Below are positions 1 to 5,199 of a DNA stretch of 8,861 nucleotides, one piece after another. The notes beneath the pieces were generated by a model, which was not told where the DNA came from, made no database searches, and was given only the letters and a program-made list of their open reading frames with translations. The number at the start of each line of letters is the position of its first letter. Positions within the stretch are counted from its first letter, which is position 1. The DNA lies in contig DTXA01000297.1 of assembly GCA_012962735.1 (NCBI GenBank), forward strand, positions 1 to 8,861, in the 5' to 3' direction. The position numbers and the translations under genes were made by a program. The stretch is from Candidatus Latescibacterota bacterium (GTDB lineage: Bacteria; Latescibacterota; 4484-107; B68-G9).

Positions 1-524
1 GTGCTCCACTTTAAGACCGGTATGGGGACCAACACCACCCTCTCGTCAGGCTCGGCATGGAGGCGCTCCCTGCTGTGCAATACCTCTTCCGAGACCACAT
101 GCCAGACCCTGTCCTCCTCGTCGAAGAGCAGCTGGGCCACAGCCATCCCATAGACCGCCATAGCCTTCCTTCCACCAGCTATGCTGAGGTGTATCCTATA
201 TCCTACCCGCTTTTCCCCTAAGATAACCCTGTAAAGCGTCTTGAACGCAGCACCAGCGTCTTCTTCTGTTAGGGTATCTTGTGGACAACAATGTTCTTCC
301 TCTATAGGTTCAAATGTGAATTTGATTGGAGGGGAAAGATGAGCATAATATTGGCTTGCTTCGGATTTGAGCTTGAATACGGCCGTCCTCACCGGCTCAA
401 CAGAATCGTCAGTGTGGACCACGACCGTCCGACGAATAACATAACCTCGTTCTAAAAGCCCATCTAATACAAGAGTTACCACCTGAGGTTCTGTGCCTAA
501 GGTCGCTACTAATGTCTCATCCAT
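1..524 (-). CDS. CARF-domain CRISPR-associated protein, Cas_NE0113 family (partial; C-terminus off window)
   Basis: A truncated gene with 174 complete codons visible; it runs off the left edge. I start it at ATG 524 because the family's first motif follows at once: residues 8-17 read TLGTEPQVVT, typical of the Cas_NE0113 group of CARF proteins. A second family motif, SIAGGRKAM, sits at residues 114-122, followed by an AQLLFDEEDRVWHVVSE block (130-146). Together these form the Rossmann-like CARF fold that binds cyclic oligoadenylate made by Cas10 in type III CRISPR systems. By family knowledge such proteins act as sensors or as ring nucleases that degrade the messenger; which applies here cannot be told, because the C-terminal part is missing. 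A weak GGGG lies upstream of the ATG. The 5' third uses many A/T-ending codons (TTA, GTA, CTT), while the part nearer the window edge is GC-rich like its neighbours. Confidence 0.85.
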   Translation of the reverse strand, partial: MDETLVATLGTEPQVVTLVLDGLLERGYVIRRTVVVHTDDSVEPVRTAVFKLKSEASQYYAHLSPPIKFTFEPIEEEHCCPQDTLTEEDAGAAFKTLYRVILGEKRVGYRIHLSIAGGRKAMAVYGMAVAQLLFDEEDRVWHVVSEEVLHSRERLHAEPDERVVLVPIPVLKWS

Positions 525-550
525 TCTATTCCCCAACAATTCACCCACCT

Positions 551-622
551 TCACAGCACGGCCTCATACTTCTTCCCGGGCAGATGTGTCGTCCCCGTCG
601 GACAGAACGATACAAACCTCAT
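551..622 (-). pseudogene. Possible 23-codon remnant of a CARF protein N-terminus
   Basis: A short frame begins MRFVSFCPTGTTHLPGKKY and ends EAVL before TGA, 26 nt upstream of the Cas_NE0113-type gene. The pattern M-R-F-V-S-F, then G-T, then K-Y-E-A-V-L recalls the start of TM1812/Csx2-like CARF proteins, which commonly open with an SFLGT-type strand followed by a tyrosine-rich segment. The resemblance is from memory and the frame is very short, so this may be chance. No convincing ribosome binding site is seen. It overlaps a second open stretch of 30 codons in another frame (564-656). Confidence 0.2.
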
Positions 623-656
623 GCAATTCGCCCCGAAATTCGGAATACTCGTCCAT

Positions 657-683
657 ATTATATATTGATACGAAGTCTACCAA
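657..683 (-). promoter_or_regulatory. Possible promoter upstream of the CARF gene
   Basis: On the minus strand a perfect TATAAT (657-662) lies 15 nt downstream of TTGGTA (678-683; 4 of 6 matches to the -35 consensus). The AT-rich patch stands out in this GC-rich region and sits in the gap after the WYL gene stop. It would give a leader of about 125 nt before the CARF gene. The 15-nt spacer is shorter than ideal, so the promoter is tentative. Confidence 0.35.
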
Positions 684-689
684 CCCGGA

Positions 690-1718
690 TTATGAGCGTC
701 CCTTCCGGCATTTCTCCTTTTGAGTTATATCACCCATCTCCGCAGCCCTCCTGTGCTCCTCGGCAACCTTCTCTTTGAGCCACTTGGGCTTGAGGACCCT
801 AACCTGGCTCCCGTAGTACAACACCCAGTGCACGAACTCCGGAGTTATTCCAATATGAAACTTCACCAACACCGAACCATCGGCAAGGAACACCATCTCT
901 TGGCTTTTGTGCCAGTGCTCCTCGGATACCCATCTGCCCACAACCGGATCGAAAAGCAGCTCCACCTCCTCCGGTTCCCCTGCAGCCCCACGCATAAGGC
1001 CCCAACTGTCTCCTAAATACCCGTCCAAATCGAAGTCCGGAGGGACTACGTAAGGTTCGTCAAGTATTTCCACCTCCCGGATGCGGTCTATCTTGAAGGT
1101 CCGCACTTCACCTCGAAGGTGGCAATAGGCCACCATTTGCCAGGAACGCACATAGGGAAAGATGGCATACGGCTCTACCTTGCGCTTCCTCGGTTTCCCG
1201 CTTTCCCCCGATATGTAAACTATCTTAGCCCGCTTTCCCCCGAGCAGGGCCCTGTAAAGCTGTGCCAACACCCCTTGGCGGTGCGTGGACGCCGGGAAGC
1301 TCAGGAGGCCGTTTAAAAGCTTAGGCAGAAAAGGGCCGAACTCTTCCGGAAACAGCGACTCAAGCTTGGCCACCGCAGCGGCCAGGTCCGAGGAACCTAT
1401 CCCCGGGATGGACTGAGCCGCCCTGATGGCAAGCAGGAGCGCCAACGCCTCGGAAAACGAATAGCTCACCGTGGGAAGCTGGGGAACCCTCTCGAAGTAG
1501 TACCCCTCCCCGTCGTTCCTCAGAGGAAGCCTCAGGCGCTCCCTTATTATGTAGAGGTCCTTCTGGATCATCCTCTCGCACACCTCATATCGCTCCGCCA
1601 GAGTCTTCCTGCGCCACCTTCTGGGGGCTCTGGCTATGTCTTGAACTATCTCCAACACCCTTGCAGTGCGCCTCATATCGTCGTATCGTATGCCGGCAGG
1701 AAGGCCAAGCTTTCCCAT
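690..1718 (-). CDS. WYL-domain transcriptional regulator (HTH + WYL)
   Basis: A 342-aa protein with the usual layout of WYL regulators. A winged helix-turn-helix lies near residues 15-75; RRTARVLEIVQDIARAPRRW leads into AERYEVCERMIQKDLYIIRE. A WYL domain spans about 150-225, and a C-terminal extension (WCX-like) about 245-320. The core WYL segment reads SWQMVAYCHLRGEVRTFKID (192-211), so the usual tryptophan and ligand-contacting basic residues are there although the literal W-Y-L triplet is not. WYL domains bind nucleic-acid or nucleotide ligands and control CRISPR and other defence genes in several lineages. Here it lies between cas6 and a CARF gene, so a role as local regulator is a reasonable inference. 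Start ATG 1718 is supported by GGAGG five bases upstream; an internal ATG at residue 15 is an alternative. A palindrome sits just upstream. Confidence 0.9.
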   Translation of the reverse strand: MGKLGLPAGIRYDDMRRTARVLEIVQDIARAPRRWRRKTLAERYEVCERMIQKDLYIIRERLRLPLRNDGEGYYFERVPQLPTVSYSFSEALALLLAIRAAQSIPGIGSSDLAAAVAKLESLFPEEFGPFLPKLLNGLLSFPASTHRQGVLAQLYRALLGGKRAKIVYISGESGKPRKRKVEPYAIFPYVRSWQMVAYCHLRGEVRTFKIDRIREVEILDEPYVVPPDFDLDGYLGDSWGLMRGAAGEPEEVELLFDPVVGRWVSEEHWHKSQEMVFLADGSVLVKFHIGITPEFVHWVLYYGSQVRVLKPKWLKEKVAEEHRRAAEMGDITQKEKCRKGRS

Positions 1719-1723
1719 TCGTG

Positions 1724-1728
1724 CCTCC
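1724..1728 (-). promoter_or_regulatory. Ribosome binding site of the WYL gene
   Basis: GGAGG on the minus strand, five bases before ATG 1718. It favours this start over the internal ATG 14 codons later, where most family members would align. Confidence 0.7.
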
Positions 1729-1731
1729 GTA

Positions 1732-1740
1732 AATATACTA
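1732..1740 (-). promoter_or_regulatory. Possible -10 region of the WYL gene
   Basis: TAGTATATT on the minus strand offers overlapping -10 hexamers (TAGTAT at 1735-1740 or TATATT at 1732-1737). No good -35 is seen at normal spacing; that position falls in the palindrome at 1744-1771. The leader would be very short, starting close to the ribosome binding site. Confidence 0.35.
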
Positions 1741-1743
1741 TTC

Positions 1744-1771
1744 CGGATAGGAACACCCTTGTTCCCGTCCG
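1744..1771. promoter_or_regulatory. Imperfect 28-nt inverted repeat, candidate operator
   Basis: The core is a perfect 16-nt inverted repeat with 6-nt arms (GGAACA/TGTTCC, 1750-1765) around a 4-nt centre. Outside it, after a 2-nt unpaired step, the arms continue as CGGA (1744-1747) and TCCG (1768-1771), with two further paired bases at 1741-1742 and 1773-1774. It occupies the -35 region of the WYL gene's candidate promoter and is not followed by a T run, so an operator fits better than a terminator. The likely binder is the WYL protein itself (autoregulation), by inference. Confidence 0.45.
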
Positions 1772-1778
1772 AAATTTT

Positions 1779-2024
1779 CTATCGACTTTCGACAAATGGT
1801 TGATGTTGCGAATTATCGGGCTCTCCCCCCGTGTTAGTCTCTGTGGCCCAAATCTTGCAGAACCTCTCGAAGGGGGAGACCAGGAAGTAGGAGGTCGCAC
1901 CGAAGGCGACCTCGAACGCCCCCGCCTTGACGATCCTCTCGTCCCCAGAAGCCTGGGGGGCATCAAAAGGACCGCGCAGATGGCTGCCGATAAGCGTCCC
2001 ATAGCTCCTCCCGTCGACTGTCAA
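1779..2024 (-). CDS. Hypothetical 81-aa protein, possibly translationally coupled
   Basis: Not recognised. An open frame begins with TTG that overlaps the stop of the cyclophilin-like gene as TTGA, an arrangement typical of translational coupling. Codons in the first two thirds look genuinely coding: third positions are mostly G or C, with AGG and GTC/TTC/GCC/CTC as in neighbouring genes. The segment AGAFEVAFGATSYFLVSPF (residues 34-52) reads like a folded, partly hydrophobic strand-helix region. The last 15 codons lose this bias. The frame is also open upstream through the cyclophilin gene, where it is clearly a shadow. It could be a small real gene or the frameshifted C-terminal remnant of a larger one. 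No ATG or GTG start is available in the likely coding part, and the ribosome binding site is weak. Confidence 0.4.
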   Translation of the reverse strand: MTVDGRSYGTLIGSHLRGPFDAPQASGDERIVKAGAFEVAFGATSYFLVSPFERFCKIWATETNTGGEPDNSQHQPFVESR

Positions 2025-2398
2025 CCCCGTTCCACCCTTATGGGGTCCCCCTCCCTGACCTTCCTCAGATCCTCCGGGTCCGTGGAGAGCCTCCCCACAA
2101 GGGCCACAGGGCTTGCCGGTCTTATCTCCCCGGGATGGCTTATCGGAGTGGGCCCGAAGAAAAGGCACATGGCCCTTCCCGGAGGCCAGTATCCCACGTC
2201 ACCCACCTCCACCACCTCCCTCGCGAACTCCCCTTCGAGCTCTACCTCCGCCGGCGTGGAAAAGTACACCTCGTCCCCCCAGGTCTCGGCCGAAGACTCG
2301 AAGGGCGCGACCTCCCAGAGCTTGTCCGCTGTCTCGTTGTCCAGCAACTTAACCGTAGCCTCCACATCCCCGATCTTAAGCTTGAGGGTCTTTGCCAT
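2021..2398 (-). CDS. Cyclophilin-like fold protein (TM1367/DUF369 type)
   Basis: A 125-aa protein matching the small cyclophilin-like family (Pfam Cyclophil_like, formerly DUF369; structural example Thermotoga maritima TM1367). The family shows a short beta-barrel with an N-terminal KLKIGDVEATVKL strand, a GDEVYFSTP turn near residues 41-49, and the most telling block GDVGYWPPGRAMCLFFGPTP (66-85). An SPVALVGRL strand (95-103) follows. Family members resemble cyclophilins in fold but lack a proven biochemical role; peptidyl-prolyl isomerase activity should not be assumed. It overlaps the 3' end of cas6 by 23 nt and has AGGAAGGTGA just before its ATG, so it is co-transcribed with cas6. Whether it serves CRISPR immunity or is a passenger is unknown. 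Confidence 0.85.
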   Translation of the reverse strand: MAKTLKLKIGDVEATVKLLDNETADKLWEVAPFESSAETWGDEVYFSTPAEVELEGEFAREVVEVGDVGYWPPGRAMCLFFGPTPISHPGEIRPASPVALVGRLSTDPEDLRKVREGDPIRVERG

Positions 2399-3212
2399 AT
2401 CTCACCTTCCTGTTTGAGTTCACTACCTCCACCATCCCGAACCCCTGGGCGTTCTTAGAACCGAGTCCGGAATCGTACGCCAGCCAGAAAAAGGGCTCGG
2501 GAAGCCTCAGCTCGTAGATCCCGGTCCACGCCTTGACCACGGTCTCGCCGGCCCGGTAGGGGAGCTTGAAGACCTTCAGATCCCTGCTGCTCGGCCTTAC
2601 GGGCCTTATCCGGACGGAGCCATGGGAGCGTCCCTCCCTGAAGGCCTCCAGCGGCCCCTCCCATCCCAAAGCCGAGGCCTTCCTCTCCAAGTTGTCCAAG
2701 AGCAGTTCCTCGAAGTCGTCCTCATAGGGGGTAGGGAAGTACGTCTTTTTCCTTCCCTCCGCGGTGTACAGAGTCCTGTAGACCGTGATCGGGGACAGCG
2801 TGCGGACCCGTGCCTCAGCCCAGCCCGGTTCGGGACGGCGGACCTTGGGGGTGGGCTCGACCTCGAGGGATTCCAGCTTGCACTCCCCGTTGGCCAGCCT
2901 TAAGTCCGGAGACCTCAACAGGCCTTCTGCCAAGGACTCGAGCACCTCCCCGAACACCGAACCTATATAAAACCTAAGGGAGCCGTAGAACTTGATGGCC
3001 CCCTCATCCGTAAGTATCTCGTAGCGACCGAAAAGCCTGCTGAAGGTGAAGAACTTGAACCTGCGCTTCCCCAAGCACACTCCCTCTTCGTGGAGCCTGG
3101 AGCCCAGCTCCCCCTCCATGTGGCTGTAAAGCAACCCCTGAAGCACTCTGTTGTAGTGCAGGGGGAGCACGAGGCTTCCGGCCTTGGGGTATAGGGTTAG
3201 GACGAGCCTCAT
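2376..3212 (-). CDS. cas6: CRISPR-associated endoribonuclease Cas6
   Basis: A 278-aa protein of normal Cas6 length. Cas6 is a RAMP-fold, metal-independent endoribonuclease that cuts pre-crRNA within the repeat and supplies crRNAs to type I or type III effectors. Visible marks are the opening LPLHYNRVLQGLLYS (16-30); LHEEG (40-44) followed by KRRFKFFTFSRL (49-60), the arrangement of the archaeal-type catalytic site; and the glycine-rich C-terminal loop GLGSKNAQGFGMVEV (249-263) that defines the family. By analogy with Pyrococcus furiosus Cas6 the candidate catalytic residues are Tyr29, His41 and a lysine near 49-53. Expression probably starts at the TTGACA promoter 44 to 72 nt upstream. The ribosome binding site is weak. 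No repeat array lies in this window, so its RNA substrate is elsewhere. Confidence 0.92.
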   Translation of the reverse strand: MRLVLTLYPKAGSLVLPLHYNRVLQGLLYSHMEGELGSRLHEEGVCLGKRRFKFFTFSRLFGRYEILTDEGAIKFYGSLRFYIGSVFGEVLESLAEGLLRSPDLRLANGECKLESLEVEPTPKVRRPEPGWAEARVRTLSPITVYRTLYTAEGRKKTYFPTPYEDDFEELLLDNLERKASALGWEGPLEAFREGRSHGSVRIRPVRPSSRDLKVFKLPYRAGETVVKAWTGIYELRLPEPFFWLAYDSGLGSKNAQGFGMVEVVNSNRKVRYGKDPQA

Positions 3213-3255
3213 ACCGATGTAATCCCAATTTGACCTAATTTAGATTCCTGAGATA

Positions 3256-3284
3256 AAAATAAACAGGATTTCAAAAGATGTCAA
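3256..3284 (-). promoter_or_regulatory. Sigma-70-like promoter for the cas6 operon
   Basis: On the minus strand a perfect -35 TTGACA (3279-3284) is followed after exactly 17 nt by TATTTT (3256-3261; 4 of 6 matches to the -10 consensus). The stretch is AT-rich against a GC-rich background and lies just upstream of cas6. Transcription would start near 3249, giving a leader of roughly 37 nt. This is the best promoter in the window. Confidence 0.65.
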
Positions 3285-3333
3285 GAGCTTTGGCCCATGC
3301 CCCGTGCTCGCCCCTCTCTGGGTCCACATCCAT
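3271..3333 (-). pseudogene. 20-codon scrap resembling the mogA 3' end
   Basis: A minus-strand frame reads MDVDPERGEHGAWAKALDIF and then stops. Its RGEHG codons (3301-3315) match the codons for the same five residues near the mogA C-terminus (4729-4743) at 14 of 15 bases. The surrounding 36 nt match at roughly 26 positions. It lies just beyond the foreign aminotransferase, on the side away from mogA. I read it as the displaced original end of mogA or of a close homologue. It is too short to be a gene in its own right, and chance similarity is not excluded. Confidence 0.3.
3301..3315. repeat. Direct repeat copy 1, flanking the aminotransferase
   Basis: CCCGTGCTCGCCCCT on the plus strand. It matches 4729-4743 (CCCGTGCTCACCCCT) with one mismatch, in the same orientation, and the two copies bracket the foreign-looking aminotransferase. 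Confidence 0.4.
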
Positions 3334-3344
3334 AGAAACGGTGA

Positions 3345-4577
3345 TCAGTCGAACATCCCTTCCTCTTTCATCGCCTCCAGTGCCTCGCCCATCGCGGCCA
3401 CTGCCTCGGCGACGTCCGCCTCCGTGTGCGAATAGTTCGGGTAACACACAGTATAGATTATGACACCTCGCTTCAACACCTCGCCGTTGAACCGGAGGAA
3501 GAGCTCGTTGTTGCGGACGCTGTCGGGATGCTCAAACACCGGTTGCCCCGCGGGTGGCAGCCCCTGGAAGCTCGCCGGGATCCCCAGACGTCGGCAATGC
3601 GAGTTGAACACCTCGTGAAGTTGCCGACCGCGCGCCCAGAGCGCCCCGATCACGTCTTCATTCTCATATACGTCGAGCGTAGCTTTGGCTGCCGCTAATC
3701 CGAGCGTATCGCCGCCGAACGTCGAAGAGATCACCACCTCCTCCACCTTATCCATCACTTCCGCACGCCCCACGTAACAGGAGAGCGGAACGCCGTTGGA
3801 GATACCCTTCGCAAACACTGCTAGGTCAGGAGTGACGCCGAAATACTCCTGCGCTCCACCCCGGCGCAGGCGGAATCCCGTCACGATCTCATCGAAGATC
3901 AGCAGCGCTCCGTGTCGCTCCGTTAGTTCTCGTAGATCCGCCAAGAAGGTGTGTCCCTTTTCTATGTCGGCATAGCTGCAAGCCACGCTCACGGCTGCGA
4001 TCTGCTTCGGGAAGGCCTTGAAGGCTTCTGCGTAGGGCGTCGCATCGCCCCAGGGCAGCGCCCGATAAGTGGAACGGATAGGCTCGGGCACGCCTGGTCG
4101 GGAGGTCGTATTGACCCAGCCGTGATACCCGCAGGTGAGGATCAGATCGCGTCCCGTGAACGCCCGGGCCAACCGATGCGTGGCTGCCATCGCCTCGCCG
4201 CCCGTCTTGAGAAATCGCACGCGCTCGGCGCAGGGGATGAGCTTGACCAGGCGTTCGGCGACCTCCACCTCCAGGGGGTGCGGATAGCTGAAGAGGATTC
4301 CGCTTTCCAATTGCCGGCGGATCGCCTCATCCACGGCCGGGAATCGATAGCCCAACGTAACAGGTCCCAATGCATTTCGGAAATCGATGTATTCGTTGCC
4401 GTCCAGGTCCCACACCCGGCAGCCTTCTCCTTGGACGAGATAGCAAGGCTCCACGCCGCGCAGCGACTCTCGAGGCGCTTTGGAGTGGGTCTGGGTCGCC
4501 ATCGGGATGACCTCCACAGCCCGGTCGTACAGCTCCCAGGATTTCTCAACACTCCATACTTTCAGCATTGAGGCCAT
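3345..4577 (-). CDS. Class-III PLP-dependent aminotransferase, glutamate-1-semialdehyde aminomutase-like
   Basis: A 410-aa fold-type I PLP enzyme of the glutamate-1-semialdehyde aminotransferase-like group. Visible marks are DLDGNEYIDFRNALGP (57-72), the phosphate-binding TGGEAM (125-130), YHGW (151-154) which stacks on the cofactor, FDEIVTGFR (228-236) with the PLP-nitrogen aspartate at 229, and FAKGISNG (255-262) with the Schiff-base lysine at 257. True HemL usually reads differently around the first and third motifs, and no haem genes are nearby. A relative acting on another amino sugar or amino acid, as found in surface-polysaccharide or secondary-metabolite clusters, is as likely; the substrate cannot be read from sequence. 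Start ATG 4577 has GGGAGG five bases upstream. All 30 arginine codons are CGN, in sharp contrast to the AGG-rich neighbours, so the gene looks recently acquired. It interrupts the link between the molybdopterin and cas genes. Confidence 0.88.
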   Translation of the reverse strand: MASMLKVWSVEKSWELYDRAVEVIPMATQTHSKAPRESLRGVEPCYLVQGEGCRVWDLDGNEYIDFRNALGPVTLGYRFPAVDEAIRRQLESGILFSYPHPLEVEVAERLVKLIPCAERVRFLKTGGEAMAATHRLARAFTGRDLILTCGYHGWVNTTSRPGVPEPIRSTYRALPWGDATPYAEAFKAFPKQIAAVSVACSYADIEKGHTFLADLRELTERHGALLIFDEIVTGFRLRRGGAQEYFGVTPDLAVFAKGISNGVPLSCYVGRAEVMDKVEEVVISSTFGGDTLGLAAAKATLDVYENEDVIGALWARGRQLHEVFNSHCRRLGIPASFQGLPPAGQPVFEHPDSVRNNELFLRFNGEVLKRGVIIYTVCYPNYSHTEADVAEAVAAMGEALEAMKEEGMFD

Positions 4578-4716
4578 CGGTCCTCCCTTTCCAGGTGATT
4601 AAGCTGGCTCCATCACTCTCTTCTCCCCCCACCTGTTCGAACGGACCCCTCGTACCAGGCAATCCTACGCTCGGTGGACAAAGAGCAGGTGCATCAGCGC
4701 CGGGCGGGCGAGAAGC
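4578..4716. other. Gap between mogA and the aminotransferase
   Basis: 139 nt with no gene I can support. It holds the aminotransferase ribosome binding site (GGGAGG next to ATG 4577) and a GC-rich stretch after the mogA stop, but no clear terminator hairpin with a T run and no strong promoter. Its composition resembles the inserted aminotransferase more than the mo genes. Confidence 0.45.
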
Positions 4717-5199
4717 TCAGCCCTTCCCCCCGTGCTCACCCCTTCCCTGGGCCACCTCCACCGCGTGTGGAAGGGCGTCTGCCACAGCTTCGAGGCACTC
4801 CAAGGCCCCCTTCGGGCTTCCGGGGAGGTTGACTATGAGGGTCCCCCTGAGGACGCCAGCCTCTGCCCGGCTGAGCATGGCCATGGGCGTTTTTTCGAGT
4901 CCCTCGGCACGCATAGCCTCGGGGATGCCCGGCACCCTCCGCTCCACCACGTCCAAGGTGGCTTCCGGTGTCACGTCCTTAGGCGAAAGGCCCGTGCCTC
5001 CGGTGGTCAAGATCAAATCGACCTTCCCGGCAAGCCCCCCGAGCCTTTCCGCTATCCTTCCCCTCTCGTCGGGGAGCACCTCCATGAGCGCCACCTCCCA
5101 ACCCCTGTCCCTCACGGCCTCGGCTAAGGCAGGGCCGCTTGCGTCCTCCCTCGTGCCCTCGAAGGCCCTATCGCTTATCGTGAGTATGGCCACCTTCAT
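4717..5199 (-). CDS. mogA: Molybdopterin adenylyltransferase (MogA/MoaB family)
   Basis: A 160-aa protein of normal family length. MogA-type enzymes adenylate molybdopterin with ATP, preparing it for metal insertion by MoeA. The fold opens with KVAILTISDRAF (2-13). The nucleotide and pterin-binding motif TTGGTG is at 65-70, followed by LSPKDVTPEATL (71-82), where Asp75 matches a conserved catalytic aspartate, and LPGSPKGALECL (125-136). Its ATG lies inside the end of the MOSC gene (32-nt overlap), with GGAGG nine bases upstream, so the two are co-translated. Ten of 13 arginines are AGG. The very end (RGEHGGKG) may have been altered by insertion of the downstream aminotransferase, since a related RGEHG-coding scrap with a different tail lies beyond that gene. 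MoaB and MogA cannot be told apart with certainty from sequence alone. Confidence 0.93.
   Translation of the reverse strand: MKVAILTISDRAFEGTREDASGPALAEAVRDRGWEVALMEVLPDERGRIAERLGGLAGKVDLILTTGGTGLSPKDVTPEATLDVVERRVPGIPEAMRAEGLEKTPMAMLSRAEAGVLRGTLIVNLPGSPKGALECLEAVADALPHAVEVAQGRGEHGGKG
4729..4743. repeat. Direct repeat copy 2, within the mogA 3' end
   Basis: CCCGTGCTCACCCCT on the plus strand, coding RGEHG of MogA on the minus strand. It pairs with 3301-3315 (one mismatch); together they flank the foreign aminotransferase. Confidence 0.4.

Larger units (their letters stand above)
525..689. other. Intergenic region between WYL regulator and CARF gene
   Basis: 165 nt without a confident gene. 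It contains the AT-rich TATAAT patch near 657-662, a 30-codon minus-strand frame (564-656) that begins MDEYSEFRGELHEV and is in the same frame as the downstream CARF gene, split from it by a single TGA, and the 23-codon frame at 551-622. I see no hairpin terminator and no CRISPR repeat. Confidence 0.5.

Noticed and set aside
493..723. Plus-strand 76-codon frame in the WYL-CARF gap
   Set aside because: Low-complexity Ser/Thr/Pro-rich peptide without a ribosome binding site, partly antisense to the CARF and WYL genes.
1750..1765. Palindrome read as a rho-independent terminator
   Set aside because: The stem is short and AT/GC mixed, no T run follows on either strand, and it sits directly upstream of a gene start.
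1641..2417. Plus-strand 258-codon open frame
   Set aside because: It is antisense across the WYL start, the unknown ORF and the cyclophilin gene. Its protein is Ser/Pro/Arg-rich low complexity, and minus-strand genes with clear family motifs explain the region.
1..3340. CRISPR array near cas6 and the CARF gene
   Set aside because: I looked for regularly spaced direct repeats in the gaps and found none; any array must lie outside the window.
4635..4642. GTTCGAAC motif resembling a tRNA T-loop
   Set aside because: Flanking bases do not pair into a T-arm and no acceptor, D or anticodon arms are found; it is just a short palindrome.
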